This document shows positions 5,789-8,466 of a stretch of 8,466 nucleotides of DNA, in pieces. The notes below the pieces were generated by a model that was not told the origin of the DNA, did no database searches, and saw only the letters and a list, made by a program, of their open reading frames with translations. Each line of letters starts with the position of its first letter. Position 1 is the first letter of the stretch. This DNA is from Candidatus Aerophobus profundus SCGC AAA252-L23. Its GTDB lineage: Bacteria; Aerophobota; Aerophobia; Aerophobales; Aerophobaceae. The stretch spans positions 1 through 8,466 of the forward strand of contig AQRW01000140.1 of NCBI GenBank assembly GCA_000402295.1, given 5' to 3'. Both the position numbers and the translations under genes were made by a program.

Positions 5789-6649
5789 ATGGTAGAGAAA
5801 GAGAACAATCGAGTGTATAATACAAAGAAGAAAATCAGTAAAAGGTTACTTTCTTTTTTGCTGATAGTTATTATCAGCCTCAATATATTCCCTATAGTTT
5901 GGATATTACTGTCCTCGTTTAAATGCCGTGTGGATTTCATGGCTATGCCTCCTAAGCTTCTTTTTAAGCCAATAATAGATAATTACGTCAATATGCTCAT
6001 TACGAAAGCTTTTTCTAAAGTTTTTCTAAATAGTATTATTATAGCATCTACTTCCGTACTGCTATCTCTTGTTTTAGGTAGTTTCGCTGGTTACGCCTTC
6101 TCGCGGTTCAACTTCAATTCTGGTAAGCACCTTCTTTTCTGGATATTAAGTACTCGTATGTTTCCACCTATTACTACTGTCCTTCCTTATTTCATTATAA
6201 TGAGTAAAATTCACCTCCTGGGGACCTACCAAGCTTTGATACTAGTTTATACTACATTTTCATTGCCATTTTCTGTATGGATGATAAAGGGATTTCTCGA
6301 CGAAATCCCAAAGGAAATAGATGAGGCAGCGCTAATCGATGGCTGTTCTAGGTTTGAGTTGCTTTGGAGAATTATACTACCCTTAATTACACCAGGCTTA
6401 GCAGCAACAGCAATTTTTTGCCTGATTTTCTCTTGGAATGAATTTATGATGGCTTATATACTTTCTGGTTCCTCCACTCACACAGTTCCAGTAGCCATAT
6501 CTGGACTAGTAGCCTCCCATTCTACTGACTGGGGAGGAATCGCAGCAATGGGTTCACTTTCTTTAATACCTGTCGTTATTTTTGTCTTTCTGGCTCAGAA
6601 ATACATTGTAAGAGGACTAACTTTTGGTGCTGTTAAGGGAGGGAGCTAA
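5789..6649 (+). CDS. Sugar ABC transporter permease, CUT1 MalG/UgpE-type
   Basis: A 286-residue membrane protein, the second half of the channel. Hydrophobic segments lie near residues 20-44, 80-106, 115-138, 148-168, 196-226 and 254-272. The EAA loop is at 179-198 (EAALIDGCSRFELLWRIILP), followed by TPGLAATAIFCLIFSWNEFM, a hallmark of MalG-type proteins. The frame is open back to an ATG at 5663, which would add 42 residues including a Cys/Gly-rich stretch unlike the family. ATG 5789 gives a normal-length N-terminus, though no good ribosome site precedes it; GTG 5813 is another option. The C-terminus GLTFGAVKGGS is typical. Stop is 113 bases before the cupin gene. Confidence 0.9.
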   Translation: MVEKENNRVYNTKKKISKRLLSFLLIVIISLNIFPIVWILLSSFKCRVDFMAMPPKLLFKPIIDNYVNMLITKAFSKVFLNSIIIASTSVLLSLVLGSFAGYAFSRFNFNSGKHLLFWILSTRMFPPITTVLPYFIIMSKIHLLGTYQALILVYTTFSLPFSVWMIKGFLDEIPKEIDEAALIDGCSRFELLWRIILPLITPGLAATAIFCLIFSWNEFMMAYILSGSSTHTVPVAISGLVASHSTDWGGIAAMGSLSLIPVVIFVFLAQKYIVRGLTFGAVKGGS

Positions 6650-6762
6650 CTAAACTGCAATTAAATTTCTGTTATACCAGATACTGGCTATGTCAAGGTG
6701 GTCACTCATATGCGGGCAAAGATTGGGTTCGAGATACTAAATAAATAAAAGGGAGGAAGATT

Positions 6763-7983
6763 ATGAGTATAAAAGAAAAAACTGGATGGATTAAAAAAGC
6801 ACTTCAAGAAGGTAATGGAATATTAAGATTAGCTCCCACCTGGGTACCCCGGTCTTTTCTTATGCCCGGGGGAAGGCTCAAGTTGGATACTCGAGATCTT
6901 TATATTCTAGGAGCCGATCGGGGAGGTATCTGTGAAAGATGGCTGGCCTCTACCACTAAAGCTGATAATGGTCCGGGGACAGCGGAAGACGAGGGTTTAA
7001 GCTACATTGTTGTTGGAGACGGTACCAAGACCAAAAAAATTCTTTTGAAAGAAGCCATAGAACTTGCAGGAGATAGATTTCTGGGTGAGGAAGCAATGAA
7101 CAAATATGGTGATTGGGTAGTACTGGCAAAGATTTATGATTATTGTGGGCCAACGCCTTTCCATGCTCACCAAAATGATGAATATGCTCAAAAAGTAGGC
7201 CGGTTGGGAAAACCAGAGGCATATTATTTTCCAGTTCAGTTTAATTTTATTCCGAATAACTTTCCTTACAGCTTTTTTGGATTAAAGTCTGGCACGACAA
7301 AAGGTAACATCATTGATTGCTTAAAAAGATGGGACAAGGGGGATAATGGTGTTCTCAATTATTCCAAAGCTTATAAACTTAAATTAGGAACAGGCTGGGA
7401 TGTCCCTGCTGGAATACTGCATGGCCCTGGATCTCTGGCTACCTATGAGGTACAGAGAGCCAGTGATGTCCATGCTATGTTCCAATCAATGATGGAAGGA
7501 AGGCCTGTACCCTGGGACCTCGTGGTAAAAGACGTACCCAAGGAATATCAGCAAGATTTCGGCTATATCGTTAATATACTTGACTGGAAGGGTAATTTAG
7601 ATCCAGAGTTTGCGAAGAACTATTATTGTGAGCCAATATTCGTCGAAGACCAAAAAGTAATGGAAGAAAAAGGTTATATCGAAAAATGGGTAGTTTATAA
7701 ATCTGACTATTTTAGTGCCAAAGAATTAACTGTTTTTCCCGGTAGAAGTGTAACCATCCACGATGAAGCCGCCTATGGAGCAATTGTAGTTCAGGGAAGG
7801 GGAACGGTGGGAAGCGCGGAAGTAGAAACTCCCACTTTGATCCAGTTTGAGCAGCTAACCAGTGACGAGTTTTTTATCACCGCCCAAGCTGCCAATACAC
7901 TAAAAGTTACCAATATCAGCAGGTATGAAAATTTAGTTATACTGAAACATTTCGGCCCGAGTAATCCTAATTTACTTTCTTAA
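6763..7983 (+). CDS. Phosphomannose-isomerase-like cupin protein, putative sugar isomerase
   Basis: A 406-residue cytosolic protein resembling class I mannose-6-phosphate isomerases in layout. Residues 50-110 recall the ManA N-terminus (ERWLAST, then KEAIELAGDRFLGEE). The metal-binding cupin is clear: HAH at 134-136, Glu152 and His220 would hold a divalent metal, and GWDVPAGILHGPGS (211-224) matches the second cupin motif PxGxxH. A second, apparently metal-free beta-barrel covers about 308-400 (VFPGRSVTIHDEAAYGAIVVQGRG), like the ManA C-terminal domain. The start is fixed by GGGAGG (6751-6756). It follows the permeases on the same strand, so conversion of the imported sugar between aldose and ketose forms is likely. 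A lyxose- or mannose-type isomerase is possible; the exact substrate is not readable. Confidence 0.72.
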   Translation: MSIKEKTGWIKKALQEGNGILRLAPTWVPRSFLMPGGRLKLDTRDLYILGADRGGICERWLASTTKADNGPGTAEDEGLSYIVVGDGTKTKKILLKEAIELAGDRFLGEEAMNKYGDWVVLAKIYDYCGPTPFHAHQNDEYAQKVGRLGKPEAYYFPVQFNFIPNNFPYSFFGLKSGTTKGNIIDCLKRWDKGDNGVLNYSKAYKLKLGTGWDVPAGILHGPGSLATYEVQRASDVHAMFQSMMEGRPVPWDLVVKDVPKEYQQDFGYIVNILDWKGNLDPEFAKNYYCEPIFVEDQKVMEEKGYIEKWVVYKSDYFSAKELTVFPGRSVTIHDEAAYGAIVVQGRGTVGSAEVETPTLIQFEQLTSDEFFITAQAANTLKVTNISRYENLVILKHFGPSNPNLLS

Positions 7984-8130
7984 TTAAAGTTCAAAATTGT
8001 ACTAAATTAGCCTCGAAGTTCCTTGATTTATTGAGTGTTTATCCCTATGCCAGAATCTAATCTAGTTCCCATTTGACAGTACCTAATAAAAAAATATCTC
8101 TGTAAGCCTTATATAGAGTGAGATTCGGGT

Positions 8131-8158
8131 CCCTTTGCCTGGAAACAGGTGGGGTCAT
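8131..8158 (+). terminator. Weak terminator-like hairpin after the cupin gene
   Basis: CCTG-GAAA-CAGG (8138-8149) forms a short stem with a stable-type tetraloop. It can be extended by CCC (8131-8133) pairing with GGG (8151-8153) across an uneven internal loop, and it is followed by TCATTTTCTC. It sits in the convergent gap between the cupin gene and the minus-strand ATPase gene, 148 bases after the cupin stop. A second loose pairing, ATCTC with GAGAT, occurs just upstream (8095-8124). Confidence 0.28.
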
Positions 8159-8162
8159 TTTC

Positions 8163-8466
8163 TCAAATTAACTCGGCTCCGGTAATTAATTTAACAATTC
8201 CATCACCGGTGGTCTCACTTTTTAACTTTGATCCTACCCTTCTTCCTCCCCGAAGAACTATGATTCTCTCCGCTACACTAAATACATGTCTTAGATTATG
8301 ACTGATAATAATGATGGAGGCGCCATGTTCCTTCAACTGCTTTACCAAACCCAGTACTTTTCGTGATTCTTCCACTCCCAATGCCGCGGTGGGTTCATCC
8401 ATAATTATTATTTTTCTACCCCAGGCGGCAGCTCGCCCCACAGCTAACGCTTGTCGTTGACCTCCG
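8163..8466 (-). CDS. Sugar ABC transporter ATPase, CUT2 RbsA/FrcA-like (C-terminal part)
   Basis: The C-terminal 101 residues of an ATP-binding subunit; the gene runs off the right edge. From the window edge it reads the ABC signature GGQRQALAVGRA, Walker B IIIMDEPTAAL with its catalytic Glu, the D-loop region, and the H-loop IIISHN. It then ends LRHVFSVAERIIVLRGG...KLITGAELI and TGA. The DEPTAALG form and the KLITGAE end are typical of the CUT2 monosaccharide family, whose single-domain members are about 250-260 residues. An RbsA protein cut after its first domain is an alternative. CUT1 ATPases of the MalK type carry a long C-terminal regulatory domain that is absent here, so this is not the ATPase of the neighbouring permeases. 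It is convergent with the cupin gene. Confidence 0.88.
   Translation of the reverse strand, partial: GGQRQALAVGRAAAWGRKIIIMDEPTAALGVEESRKVLGLVKQLKEHGASIIIISHNLRHVFSVAERIIVLRGGRRVGSKLKSETTGDGIVKLITGAELI

Noticed and set aside
8073..8101. TTGACA promoter in the convergent gap
   Set aside because: No -10 better than 3/6 lies at a suitable distance, and transcription would run into the antisense of the ATPase gene.
1..8466. CRISPR array, phage or defence genes
   Set aside because: No evenly spaced direct repeats and no nuclease, methylase, toxin or phage structural motifs were seen on either strand.

Overview
The window is an AT-rich bacterial fragment (my estimate about 40% GC). It has strong GGGAGG/AAGGGAG ribosome sites, a tRNA remnant with encoded CCA, sugar ABC-transporter genes, and IS3- and IS200-type mobile-element remains. 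This fits an uncultivated, probably anaerobic, fermentative bacterium such as Atribacterota, Aerophobetes or a Thermotogota-like lineage. That placement is inference from gene style only. The solute-binding protein has a signal peptide without a lipobox, which hints at a diderm envelope.

Layout. Bases 1-830 carry a VOC-fold (glyoxalase / methylmalonyl-CoA-epimerase-like) gene, followed by a possible Cys-rich micro-ORF ending in a hairpin. Bases 835-997 are a palindromic MITE/REP-like repeat of the kind that opens with GTCATTGCGAG. Bases 998-1438 hold no gene I can support, but do hold overlapping alternative hairpins. Bases 1439-1485 are the 3' half of a tRNA-Lys(CTT) whose 5' half is missing, probably an integration scar. 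Bases 1494-2739 are a complete-length IS3-family element with matching 25-bp ends, whose transposase is broken by frameshifts. Its right end directly abuts a decayed minus-strand IS200/IS605 tnpA (2741-2953). Bases 485-2960 are therefore mostly a graveyard of mobile DNA.

From 3215 to 7983 lies a plus-strand carbohydrate-uptake cluster. It encodes a periplasmic sugar-binding protein, two CUT1 (MalF/MalG-type) permeases and a phosphomannose-isomerase-like cupin. A long hairpin separates the binding-protein gene from the permeases, a common way to keep the binding protein in excess. The binding protein would deliver a sugar to the permease pair, and the cupin enzyme may isomerise the sugar or its phosphate after uptake. 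No CUT1 ATPase is present, so one encoded elsewhere is probably shared. At the right edge a convergent minus-strand gene encodes the C-terminal part of a CUT2 (RbsA/FrcA-like) ATPase. It belongs to a different transporter that continues beyond the window.

I did not find a clearly new multi-gene system. The most interesting points are the tRNA/IS3/IS200 junction, the frameshift architecture of the IS3 transposase, the uncharacterised cupin isomerase attached to the transporter, and the structured repeat.
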